Part shown: piece after piece, positions 35,232 through 43,400 of the stretch | Layout: every line of letters begins with the position of its first letter | How positions within the stretch are numbered: the stretch's first letter is position 1 | Assembly (NCBI GenBank): GCA_001436895.1 | Contig: JQAY01000003.1 | Location: 186,001-250,000 of the forward strand | Direction of reading: 5' to 3' | DNA length: 64,000 nucleotides | Source: Weissella confusa | Lineage (GTDB): Bacteria > Bacillota > Bacilli > Lactobacillales > Lactobacillaceae | Made by a program: the position numbers and the translations under genes | Notes under the pieces: generated by a model | What the model was told of the DNA's origin: nothing | Database searches by the model: none | What the model saw: the letters and a program-made list of their open reading frames with translations, nothing else

Positions 35232-35573
35232 TTAATCAACCGTCAAAATTTCTCGATCAACCAACTCATTCAAGTAGAAATGGTACAACTCGACCATTTC
35301 TTCATTGTCTTTACGGGCGAAAATATTAACAGTTGCTGCCCCATTGGGGTTAACTGTCTTAATTTTCATGCCCGTCAAGTCCTTGTTCACTACTACCTTA
35401 AGCTTAATTGCGTTTGCAAGACCCTTAGCCGGCTCTAGTGAACGTTGCATAACGTACGCACCGGCGTTGTTAGTTACAAAACCAGTGTCGCCCAATGCAT
35501 ACTTCTTTAATTGCGGGTTAAAGTGGTAAGTTACTGAATCCCCAGGTACTTTTACCGTTGTTTCAAATGCCAT
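35232..35573 (-). CDS. DUF1831-like small protein
   Basis: This 113-residue protein begins MAFETTVKVPGDSVTYHFNP and looks like the DUF1831 family of lactic acid bacteria, known mainly from a structure; its function is not established. It has mixed alpha/beta character and no signal or membrane segment. It is 42 bases downstream of the MhqD-like hydrolase and ends at a strong terminator, so it may be the last gene of that unit. Confidence 0.6.
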   Translation of the reverse strand: MAFETTVKVPGDSVTYHFNPQLKKYALGDTGFVTNNAGAYVMQRSLEPAKGLANAIKLKVVVNKDLTGMKIKTVNPNGAATVNIFARKDNEEMVELYHFYLNELVDREILTVD

Positions 35574-35615
35574 CGTGACATCTCCTCTTAACTAGTTCTT
35601 ATGTGAATAAGTTTA

Positions 35616-36449
35616 CTAGTCTTCGGGCAACTTTTCCACTACATCTTCATCGTCGGCTGGTTGACCATCAGGATAATGCCATTCATGGTCATCTTCCTCG
35701 TGGTGGTGGTCGTGACCATGGTCATGTCCATGATCGTGTCCGTGGTCATGGTCGTGTTCATCCGCACCGTACATCAATGACGCTGGCCATTCAGGTTCGT
35801 CATCAACATCCAACAAGTCATTGGCATCCAACCAAAGCTTAGCAGCTTGCATTTCAGGTTGTGACATTGTGTGTGACGTCTTCGTCGCAAATGTAGACAA
35901 CAACGCGCCACCCTTACGCAAGTCTTCAGTCAACATATCAAAGTTTGTTTCAGAAATAATCGGGTCAAACTCACCGAACGTTGTAAAGACACGTGAATCC
36001 GTCAAATCTTGAATATCATCACCCAAACGTTCAACTGACATCGCGTGGAACAACAATGCCGTCTTCCATGGCGTGTCTTCTCGAGCCATCATCGCGTGTG
36101 CCCCGACGTTCGCCCCATTTGAGAACCCCATCATAATCATTGATTCTTCGTGCAATTCGTAACGCTTAGAAAGCTCGTGAACTGCATCAACCAGCCAATC
36201 CGTTTCTGCGTGAAGTGACTCTAGATTGAACTCACCTTCTTCGTAGCGTTCAAAATAACGATTCATACCGTTTTCACTAACACGACCACGAATTGAAATC
36301 TTTGGGTTCTCAGGTGCCATAAATTCGGCAATTTCAAGCAAATCCGTTTCATCTCCACCAGTACCGTGTAGCAATAGCAAAGGGGCTAGATCAGGATCAC
36401 CTGATACATAGGCGTGTCGAATATTGTTCTTATACTTTTTCTTGGCCAT
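35616..36449 (-). CDS. MhqD-like alpha/beta hydrolase with His-Asp-rich tail
   Basis: The first 225 residues are a phospholipase/carboxylesterase-type hydrolase: LLLHGTGGDETDLL (oxyanion), MMGFSNGANV with nucleophile Ser, FGEFDPIIS with Asp and TSHTMSQ with His. This resembles MhqD, which with MhqO helps cells resist quinones; an MhqO-like gene is just upstream. The odd part is the tail (about residues 230-277), which carries a repeated HDHG unit and an HHHEEDDHEWH segment, then an acidic end. Such tails often bind nickel, zinc or copper. The tail is encoded at about 35690-35765. Confidence 0.85.
   Translation of the reverse strand: MAKKKYKNNIRHAYVSGDPDLAPLLLLHGTGGDETDLLEIAEFMAPENPKISIRGRVSENGMNRYFERYEEGEFNLESLHAETDWLVDAVHELSKRYELHEESMIMMGFSNGANVGAHAMMAREDTPWKTALLFHAMSVERLGDDIQDLTDSRVFTTFGEFDPIISETNFDMLTEDLRKGGALLSTFATKTSHTMSQPEMQAAKLWLDANDLLDVDDEPEWPASLMYGADEHDHDHGHDHGHDHGHDHHHEEDDHEWHYPDGQPADDEDVVEKLPED
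35690..35765 (-). repeat. Short tandem repeat encoding HDHG units
   Basis: Repeats of a 12-base CATGACCATGGT-like unit encode HDHGHDHGHDHG-type residues of the hydrolase tail. Its DNA repetitiveness could allow unit gain or loss in frame. Confidence 0.7.
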
Positions 36450-36479
36450 CGTCCTATTCTCCGTTCAAATTGTGTTTCC

Positions 36480-36509
36480 ATTATACCTGTAAGCGCTAAC
36501 TTTTAACAA
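36480..36509 (-). promoter_or_regulatory. mhqD promoter with internal cre site
   Basis: Minus-strand -35 TTGTTA (36504-36509) and -10 TATAAT (36480-36485) are 18 bases apart. Between them the plus strand reads CTGTAAGCGCTAACT (36487-36501), matching the CcpA cre consensus WTGWAARCGYWWWCW at 14 of 15 positions. CcpA binding there should repress in good sugar. Confidence 0.65.
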
Positions 36510-36529
36510 GCGATAGTGTCCGGATACAA

Positions 36530-36568
36530 AAGAAGCAGGTCATAAGCGCTGCTTACGTCCTGCTTCAA
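36530..36568 (-). terminator. Terminator of the mhqO-like gene
   Basis: GAAGCAGG pairs with CCTGCTTC (36532-36566) with an inner TAAGC/GCTTA helix; the minus strand then runs TTTTG. Confidence 0.8.
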
Positions 36569-36577
36569 TCATGTTAA

Positions 36578-37591
36578 TTAGTTTTCTGCATTATCAGAAA
36601 CGTTCTTCTTGAACACTTCTGGTGATGGCAAATCATCTTCAGCTGAGTTAAATGGAATCAAACCAGCTTCGATTTCGTCACGCATGTTCTCCAAGAATGG
36701 TGGCAACTCCAAGTGGTGTCCAGCCTCTTCGTACGTCTCGTCTTGCAAGAATCCTGGTCCGTTCGTAGCGATTTCGAACAAGATTCCTGGTGTTGGACGG
36801 AAGTACTCTGACTTGAAGTAGAATCGATCCACGAAGCCTGAGTCTTGGAATCCCAATTGACGCAAACGGTTGATCCAGAAGTTCAAAGCCGTTTCATCAT
36901 CAACTGCCAAGGCGAAGTGGTGAGCGTTTCCGTAACCTTGCAAACCGCGTGGCAACAAACGTACCAAACGCGTGTGAACTTGACCACCGAAACCAGCGTT
37001 GTCGAATTCGTACAAAACGTCATCGCCGTCGCGAGCAACTTCCTTAGCACCCAATACAGATGTCAAAACCATGTGCATTGCGTTCTCGTTGTTGATTGTC
37101 AACAATTGTGCACCCAAACCTAGGATAGCGTGCTCTGGCTCAACTGATGAGTATTGCCATGGCGTACCTTCAGCCCAAGTACCCGTGTTCTTCTCGTTTG
37201 ACTCCAAGGCGTACAATTGTCCGTCGAAGTCTTCGAAGTCCAAGTACTTAACACCGAACTCTTCATGAGTTTCAGCGTCGTGCTTAACACCGTATTCGTC
37301 AAAACGCTTCATCCAGTAATCAAATGATGCGTCTGATGGAATACGGAAAGCCGTACGCGTAATTTCGTCAGTACCGTGGATGGCCTTGTTGATGCCTGGG
37401 AAGTCGAAGAACGTCAAAACCGTTCCAGCTGATCCCATGTCATCAGTAAAGTACAAGTGGTACGTACGTACGTCGTCTTGGTTAACAGTCTTCTTAATCA
37501 AGTGAAGACCCATAACACCTGAGAAGAAATCAAAAATCTTTGGTGAATCTGACGTAATCGTCGTCAAGTGGTGAATTCCACGGATAGTCAT
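36578..37591 (-). CDS. MhqO-like ring-cleaving dioxygenase
   Basis: A 337-residue two-module VOC protein like Bacillus MhqO/MhqA, linked to breakdown of hydroquinones and resistance to quinone electrophiles. IRGIHHLTTIT has the first metal His; NAHHFALAVDD opens the second module, also with His; PGILFEIATNGPGF carries the Glu ligand. The next gene is the MhqD-like hydrolase, but a terminator and a separate promoter lie between them. No MhqR-type repressor gene is seen nearby. Confidence 0.9.
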   Translation of the reverse strand: MTIRGIHHLTTITSDSPKIFDFFSGVMGLHLIKKTVNQDDVRTYHLYFTDDMGSAGTVLTFFDFPGINKAIHGTDEITRTAFRIPSDASFDYWMKRFDEYGVKHDAETHEEFGVKYLDFEDFDGQLYALESNEKNTGTWAEGTPWQYSSVEPEHAILGLGAQLLTINNENAMHMVLTSVLGAKEVARDGDDVLYEFDNAGFGGQVHTRLVRLLPRGLQGYGNAHHFALAVDDETALNFWINRLRQLGFQDSGFVDRFYFKSEYFRPTPGILFEIATNGPGFLQDETYEEAGHHLELPPFLENMRDEIEAGLIPFNSAEDDLPSPEVFKKNVSDNAEN

Positions 37592-37786
37592 ATTCGGATG
37601 CTCCTTCGTTTATGTGATTCTCTTATTGAATGTAATTAGAATACCAGAAGTAAATTTAAATGGGAAATAAAAAGGTGTACTTTTTGTAAGTTAATTTTAT
37701 TATTCCCTATTGCTGACTATATTATAGTAGGAAACTTGTTTTATTGCCGTGATTAACGTCTCATTCGATAAGGGAGGACGCAAAAT
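37592..37786. promoter_or_regulatory. Region upstream of mhqO-like gene
   Basis: About 195 AT-rich bases. A palindrome ACTATAATATAGT lies near 37727-37739. The minus strand has TGGTATTCT, an extended -10-like motif (near 37647-37655), and an AAGGAGCATCC ribosome site before the ATG. No gene is supported. Confidence 0.35.
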
Positions 37787-37824
37787 AAAAAGGCCATTAC
37801 CCCAAGATGGAATAACAGCCTTCA
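37785..37824 (-). terminator. Terminator of the mtnN operon
   Basis: Minus strand: AAGGC-GTTAT-CC pairs with GG-GTAA-GCCTT with mismatches, followed by TTTTTATTTT. It begins directly after the mtnN stop. Confidence 0.75.
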
Positions 37825-37827
37825 TCA

Positions 37828-38520
37828 TTATTGCTTGTTAAAGAAGTCGATCAACACTTGTGCTGATTGCTTACCTGCTTCGATGATAAACTCATCGAAA
37901 GTTGGACCAGCTTCACCGTTGGCGTTATCTGAAATAGCGCGGACAACAGCAAATGGTACATCAAAGTAGTGTGCAACTTGGGCGATTGATGCCCCTTCCA
38001 TTTCAGCTGATTGGGCCTCTGGGAAGTGCTTCAAGATGTTTTGCTTTTGCTCATCACCTGAAATAAATGAATCACTCGTCACAATCAAACCGCGAACCAA
38101 GCGTGCGTCCGTAACATCCCCATAGGCTTCAGCCAAACCAGCTGAAAGCGTTGCATCAGTTACAAAACGGGCTGGTTGTTGTGGTACTTGACCATAGTCA
38201 TAACCAAAAGCACGTGCGTCTGCGTCTGAGTATGCCAATTCGCTGGCAACAACAACATCACCAATGCGCAAATCAGCGCCCAAAGCACCAGCTGAACCTG
38301 AGTTAATAACGGCATCAACCGCAAAATTAGTAATCAACAAAGTCGTCGTCAATGCTGACGCAACCTTACCAATTCCAGACTCAACAACAACAACATCAAC
38401 GTTGCCAATCTTACCGTGGTGGAACAACTTACCAGCAATGGTTGATTGCTTTTCATCAGTCATTGCTGCCACTAGGGCTGCCTTCTCTTCGGCCATTGCA
38501 TTAATAATACCGTAACGCAT
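37828..38520 (-). CDS. mtnN: 5'-methylthioadenosine/S-adenosylhomocysteine nucleosidase
   Basis: MtnN (Pfs) cleaves adenine from MTA and SAH, clearing SAM by-products. The 230 residues start at the ATG 38520 (MRYGIINAMAEEKAAL). VVVVESGIGKVASA and VINSGSAGALG bind the nucleoside. FISGDEQKQ and AEMEGASIAQVA hold the ribose-binding Met-Glu, and AISDNANGE has the catalytic Asp. An in-frame TTG 9 bases upstream is less likely. It is the last gene of a five-gene operon. Confidence 0.96.
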   Translation of the reverse strand: MRYGIINAMAEEKAALVAAMTDEKQSTIAGKLFHHGKIGNVDVVVVESGIGKVASALTTTLLITNFAVDAVINSGSAGALGADLRIGDVVVASELAYSDADARAFGYDYGQVPQQPARFVTDATLSAGLAEAYGDVTDARLVRGLIVTSDSFISGDEQKQNILKHFPEAQSAEMEGASIAQVAHYFDVPFAVVRAISDNANGEAGPTFDEFIIEAGKQSAQVLIDFFNKQ

Positions 38521-38559
38521 ATCTCTCAAAATCTCACTTTCAACTTAATACTTCTATTA

Positions 38560-38874
38560 CTATAGTAGGAACAATACTAGGTAAGTTACCACAATTAGGA
38601 TAATCAACACAATTATTGTGATGTTTAACCGGCGCTTTAGACGGGCCGTCTTACCAGCTTCCGTTAAGCGACGAGTTACCGGATCCAATTCGTAACGTCC
38701 TTTACCACTTAAACGATGCTCTTCGCGGGTCAGCGGCGTATTCGTTGGCTCAGACTCACCGCGCAATCGGCTTAGTCGTTCCTGCGTGTTTTCGGGTTTT
38801 TCAAACTCGCCAGCGAAGCTATAATCTTCATCTGAGAGGTTTTCATCCTGTCTTCTACGCTTGAATCCAAACAT
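38560..38874 (-). CDS. Small membrane protein, uncharacterised
   Basis: A 104-residue protein with a charged, Arg-rich cytoplasmic part (FGFKRRRQDENLSDED) and one C-terminal helix (about 84-104, INIT-like TIIVLIILIVVTYLVLFLL). This tail-anchored layout is common for the gene lying between nudix hydrolase and mtnN in lactic acid bacteria. The start overlaps the nudix stop by one base. Function unknown. Confidence 0.75.
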   Translation of the reverse strand: MFGFKRRRQDENLSDEDYSFAGEFEKPENTQERLSRLRGESEPTNTPLTREEHRLSGKGRYELDPVTRRLTEAGKTARLKRRLNITIIVLIILIVVTYLVLFLL

Positions 38875-39446
38875 TACGCTTTACCCGCCAAGCGAAGCGT
38901 CTTCCAGTAAAGGTACGCCATCGCTGTTTTACCATCATCTAGCTCACCAGCCTCAAACAATCGCGTTGCCTCATCAAAATCAACGTAAAGCAAATCAATT
39001 TGTTCATCGTCATCTTGTGGTAACTCATCAGTCACTGGCTTCAAATCCGTTGCCAAGTATAGGGTCATGAATTCATCAGCAAAGCCAATTGATGTGTAGA
39101 AGCCGGCAATCTTTTCAATCTTTCCAGCAGTCAAACGCGTTTCCTCATTCAACTCACGGTTAACTGTATCCAAAGGATTGTGATCACGACCGTCTACCTT
39201 ACCAGCTGGCACTTCAGTTGTTACTTTTTGAACTGGTGCACGCCATTGACGCTCCAAAATCATCTTATCGTCATCCGTCAAAGCAAGCACCGCGATAGCA
39301 CCACTGTGATGTACCACCTCACGCTTAGACTCACGCCCATCAGGCAACGTAACCGTTTGATTAACTACCCGAATAATGTGGCCGTTGTATACTTCTTCTT
39401 CTGAAATAACTTCTTCACGAAACTTTGCTTCAAATTCATCCGCCAT
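38874..39446 (-). CDS. Nudix hydrolase, ADP-ribose pyrophosphatase type
   Basis: A 190-residue NudF-like enzyme expected to hydrolyse ADP-ribose. The nudix box is GKVDG followed by RELNEET, with the catalytic Glu pair intact, although the first Glu of the box is replaced by Asn/Pro-rich residues. ERQWRAPV and AGFYTSIGFADE support the ADPRase subgroup. I use the ATG at 39446, with AGGAG 7 bases upstream. It starts 1 base after the cold-shock gene stop. Confidence 0.9.
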   Translation of the reverse strand: MADEFEAKFREEVISEEEVYNGHIIRVVNQTVTLPDGRESKREVVHHSGAIAVLALTDDDKMILERQWRAPVQKVTTEVPAGKVDGRDHNPLDTVNRELNEETRLTAGKIEKIAGFYTSIGFADEFMTLYLATDLKPVTDELPQDDDEQIDLLYVDFDEATRLFEAGELDDGKTAMAYLYWKTLRLAGKA

Positions 39447-39447
39447 G

Positions 39448-39669
39448 TTAGTTCTCCTCAGAGCTCCAAACTTCAACTGCTGCTGCTTGTGGTCCGCGTA
39501 CGCCTTGTACAACAACCAACTTTACTGGTTCGCCGACTTCCAAGTCACGAACGTGAGGTGTTTCAATTGCTGAGAAATGAACAAACACGTCATCTTCACC
39601 CTTCAATTCAATGAAACCAAACCCCTTGTCAGCATTCCAAGTCTTAACGTATCCATCAATCTTTTCCAT
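39448..39669 (-). CDS. Cold-shock domain protein
   Basis: A 73-residue CspA-type RNA-binding protein. KGFGFIEL is RNP1 and VFVHFSAI is RNP2. It differs from the commonest CSD proteins by an acidic loop (LKGEDD). It belongs to an operon DUF3397-csp-nudix-membrane protein-mtnN, an unusual placement for a cold-shock gene, which is normally monocistronic with a long leader. Confidence 0.93.
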   Translation of the reverse strand: MEKIDGYVKTWNADKGFGFIELKGEDDVFVHFSAIETPHVRDLEVGEPVKLVVVQGVRGPQAAAVEVWSSEEN

Positions 39670-39683
39670 AATTATTATTCTCT

Positions 39684-40052
39684 CTATTTCGTTAAAATGA
39701 ACGCGAAGATGGCCAAACCAATCAACGCTACAAAACTACCTAATCCAACAATGCGCCACCACATCATCCAAAACGTCTTCGTTGTAAATGTTTGTCGAAC
39801 AAATCCTTGATACAATGCCAAGCCAATGCCCCACAATACAAACATAAACAAGATTGGCGGCAATAAAGAAAGGTGCCACACTTGGAAACTAATGACCTCG
39901 ATAGCCCACCAAGCAACCAAAGTCGCTAAGTCAATGGGGCGCATCCACTTTGGCCAAGTTAAACGGCGAAACAAGCGGTGAAACAAAATCAACCCAATCC
40001 ATGTCGCAAATGCTAAGGCAACCGTTAATTGCCAGTCAAGCGTTGTAAGCAT
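39684..40052 (-). CDS. DUF3397-like membrane protein
   Basis: A 122-residue protein with four hydrophobic helices and a Trp-rich motif ([17 protein letters not shown]) seen in DUF3397 proteins of lactic acid bacteria. Function unknown. It is first in the operon, with AAGGGG about 10 bases before the ATG, and is divergent from a small DUF4044-like gene. Confidence 0.7.
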   Translation of the reverse strand: MLTTLDWQLTVALAFATWIGLILFHRLFRRLTWPKWMRPIDLATLVAWWAIEVISFQVWHLSLLPPILFMFVLWGIGLALYQGFVRQTFTTKTFWMMWWRIVGLGSFVALIGLAIFAFILTK

Positions 40053-40135
40053 ATCGTTGTTTCCCCTTTTCGTTCTTCAATCATTATATTATACCGTGAA
40101 TTTAAACGTCTGTGCCATTTGAACTGAAATCTTGG

Positions 40136-40141
40136 TACAAT
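40136..40141 (+). promoter_or_regulatory. Extended -10 promoter of the DUF4044-like gene
   Basis: TTGGTACAAT (-10 TACAAT with TGG extension) lies 30 bases before the ATG. No clear -35 is present. Confidence 0.5.
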
Positions 40142-40171
40142 AGATGTAATTAAGAAAAAGAGGATTACTTC

Positions 40172-40291
40172 ATGGCAAAGAAGAAGCAAAAGTCTACTAT
40201 GCAAAAGGTTATCCAAGGATTTGTCATTTTGATGTTGATTCTGTCATTCCTTGGTGTCTTTATCACATTGTTCCAAGTCATGATGGGTTAA
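40172..40291 (+). CDS. DUF4044-like small membrane protein (39 residues)
   Basis: A tiny protein starting MAKKKQKSTMQKVIQG, followed by one hydrophobic helix (about 16-36). The Lys-rich start plus single helix matches DUF4044 proteins of Lactobacillales. GAGG lies 8 bases before the ATG, and promoter and terminator flank it closely, which supports a real monocistronic gene. Function unknown. Confidence 0.8.
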   Translation: MAKKKQKSTMQKVIQGFVILMLILSFLGVFITLFQVMMG

Positions 40292-40311
40292 TTGCATATT
40301 GAGATGAGAGT

Positions 40312-40343
40312 CGGCCAGTACACATTCTGTACTGGCCGTTTTT
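40312..40343 (+). terminator. Terminator of the DUF4044-like gene
   Basis: CGGCCAGTACA (40312-40322) pairs perfectly with TGTACTGGCCG (40328-40338), then TTTTT. Confidence 0.9.
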
Positions 40344-40348
40344 CAACC

Positions 40349-40397
40349 AAAAAGGAGTGAACACGCTGTATCCCGTACAGTGTGTTCACTCCTTTTC
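40349..40397. terminator. Terminator of the giant surface protein gene
   Basis: AAAAGGAGTGAACAC (40350-40364) pairs with GTGTTCACTCCTTTT (40382-40396), with an inner CTGTA/TACAG helix. It lies 15 bases after the surface protein stop. Confidence 0.9.
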
Positions 40398-40411
40398 TAT
40401 TAGACTATCCG

Positions 40412-43400
40412 CTAGTTTTTATCTTCATTCTTTCGGCGCTTAGTAGCCCCAAGCAAGAACATTGTTGAGAACAAGTAGATTCCAAGTGATACCATGTGCC
40501 AGTTCTGTCGTTGGCCGTCAGCCGCTGTATATGGTAATTGAACCGAACCTGGTCCAAATGCACTTGCTACAATCTGTGGCTGACTATTTTCAATGAGTTG
40601 AATTGGCGCATCAGAATCGGAAACCGATGGCATAACATCGACAAGCTCAGGCGTTTGTCCAGGGGCCGGTACAGTCGTAACTGAATCTGGCAAGGTTGTG
40701 CCTGGTTCAGTTTCACCTGGTGTGTTATCCGTTGGGTGCTCCCCACTTCCTTGGTTTTTCGCATTAGTTATCGCATATTGCAAGGCTTCAATAGCCACTT
40801 CGATGTCCGCCGTCAATGCCTCTGGATTATCATTAGCTGCATTATTCATCACATCTTGCAAGTGTCGCATCGCTGATACAACCGCTGGATCAGTGGCGAC
40901 CGCTGAAACGTTCGCATCAGTGATTGCTCGCTTGCCAGCATCATTGGCTGTGTTACGAGCTGCGTTTGCCGCATCCAAGGCTTGTTGTAGCTTCGTAGTT
41001 GCATCTCGGATATCGCTGCCAGTTGTTGTCCCATTCAACGCATCCTGCAAGTTTTGCAAGGCCTCTGCAACACCTGGTTCATTTGAAATTGGTGCCACCT
41101 TACCAATTAGGTTATTCGCATCGGTTGTCGCTGCGTCACGGTCAGACTTAGCTGCGTTCATCGCATCTTGTACAGCCTTCGTGGCTGACTCGATATCCGC
41201 CGTCAAGGCATCTGGATCATTGTTTGCCGCATTATTCATCACATCTTGTAAGTGGTTTAGCGCATCTTGTACGGCCGAATCACCCGCGACCTTTGACTGC
41301 TTAGCTTGGTCAATCGCTGTTTCAGCTGCGTTATTAGCTGTTGTACGCTTCTGACCCTCTGCTTGCAGTGCGTCCTGTAAGCCCTTGGTAGCCACTTCAA
41401 GTTCGGCGGTTGTTGGATCATTTGAAACAACATCATCCTTGAGAGCATCCAACAAATCATTAAGCTTATCTGCCGATTGACTAACTGCCGATTCATTTGA
41501 TAATGGTGCTGTTTGTTGAAGTAATGTTTCGGCTGCATCAACCGCTGTTTGACGGCTTGTATTAGCTGCAGTAATGGCATTCTTCAGGTCATCGGTTGCT
41601 CGTTGAATATCGACTGTCAAATTATTCTCGTTATTAGCAGCTGCCTCATTCATGACATCACGCAAACGGTCAATTGCGGCTTGAACACTAGGTTCATTAG
41701 CAACATCATCATTTTGTACACCGTTAATTGTTGTTTCAGCCGTATCATTGGCGTCATCACGCAAGCTCTTAGCTGTTGCAGTTGCTGTAATCAGCGTCTT
41801 TGTTGCACCCTCAATATTCTTAGCCGTTGACGTAGGATCATTGATCAAGCTCTGTAGTTTGTCTTGCGCGTCCTTCACTGCTGATTCGTTTGATACCGGC
41901 GCCGTTTGTGAGATAGCACTGTCTGCTGCCTCTCGAGCGGTTGCTTGATTAACTTTCGCTGTATCGTTAGCGGCGTTTAAGGCATCAATTGCGGCTTGAA
42001 TATCCTTAGTCAGCGCGTTTGGTGTATCCATTGCTGCTTCATTAACAACATTTTGTAAGTCAGCCAATGCCTTTTGCACCAGTGGCTCATTAGATGTTGC
42101 TCCCGCATTAGTTGTTTCAATTAACTGATTACCAGTCGTTGTTGCACTATCACGCTTTTCATTATCAGCTGCTAATGCTTCCTGCAAAGTCTGGGTAGCT
42201 TCTTCAATATCGTTTGCTGTCGCCAATGTATTAGCTAATACAGACTCTAATGCGTTACGTGCTTGAGCCGTTGCTACCTCGTTTGAAACTGGCGCCGTCT
42301 TGCCGATTAAGTCTTGCGCCGCATCACGAGCTTCTTGTTGCTTGGCGTCAGCACCCGATATCGCATCTTCCAACGCCTTTTGGGCAGTTTTAATATCTTC
42401 TGTCAACGCATCCGGTGAATCAGCATTTGCGTTCTTGATAACATCTTGCAAATTCTTAATGGCTGCTTGGATAGCAGGTTCAGCTGACTGATCTGATCCT
42501 AACGCGTTAGTAATCGCATTTTGTGCATCCAGCTTAGCTGCATCACGATCTTCCAAAGTATCTTCAGTGGCATTCAGTAACTGTTGTGTGGCTTGCTTAA
42601 TAGCATCTGCCGTTGATGCCGGATTATTCAATACCTCGTTCAACTCGTCCAATGCTGTTTGTACAGCTGGCTCATTGGTTACAGGCGCTGTTTGTTGCTT
42701 GGCATCGTCGGCCGAGTTACGTGCTTCTTCTTGGGTCTTAGCTGCTGCTGTCACTGCTGTTTGCAATTCCGCTATCTTTTGTTGGATATCGGCGGTCAAC
42801 GCATCTGCAGAGTCATTCGCTGCTTCTTCCTGAACTTCTTGCAAAGCGCGAATTGCATCTTGAACAGTTTGTTCCGCACCTTGATTTGAGTTCTGCGCCT
42901 TCGAAATTGCTGTATCCGCCTTCTGATTAGCTGCATCACGATCTGCCTTCGCCGTGTTTGTTGCATCAGTGAGTGCTTGCGTTGCATTATCAATTTCAGC
43001 AACCGTAGAACTTGGATTGTTCAAAACGTTATTTAGATTATCTAACGCGCTCTGTACGGTCGCCTCATTAGTGACAGCTGGTGTGTTATCCATTGCCTCC
43101 TCTGCACGAGAACGTGCAGAGGATTGGTTTTGCCATGCAATCTGCTCAGCATTCTTTAAGGCTTGGATATCATCCAAGATAGTCTGTGTCAGTGCTGCAG
43201 ATGAATCATTAGCTGCAAGCACTTGAGCATCCTTTAGCTTTTGCAAGGCGATAATCACCTCAGGTTCCCCTGCTTGATTAGAGTTCTGCGCATCTCTAAT
43301 TGCTGTATTAGCTTGCCTATTGGCATCACTACGATTTGACTTATCAGCTGCAGTTGCATTAAGGAGTTGTTGTGTTGCTTCCTTAATCGCTGTGACTGTA

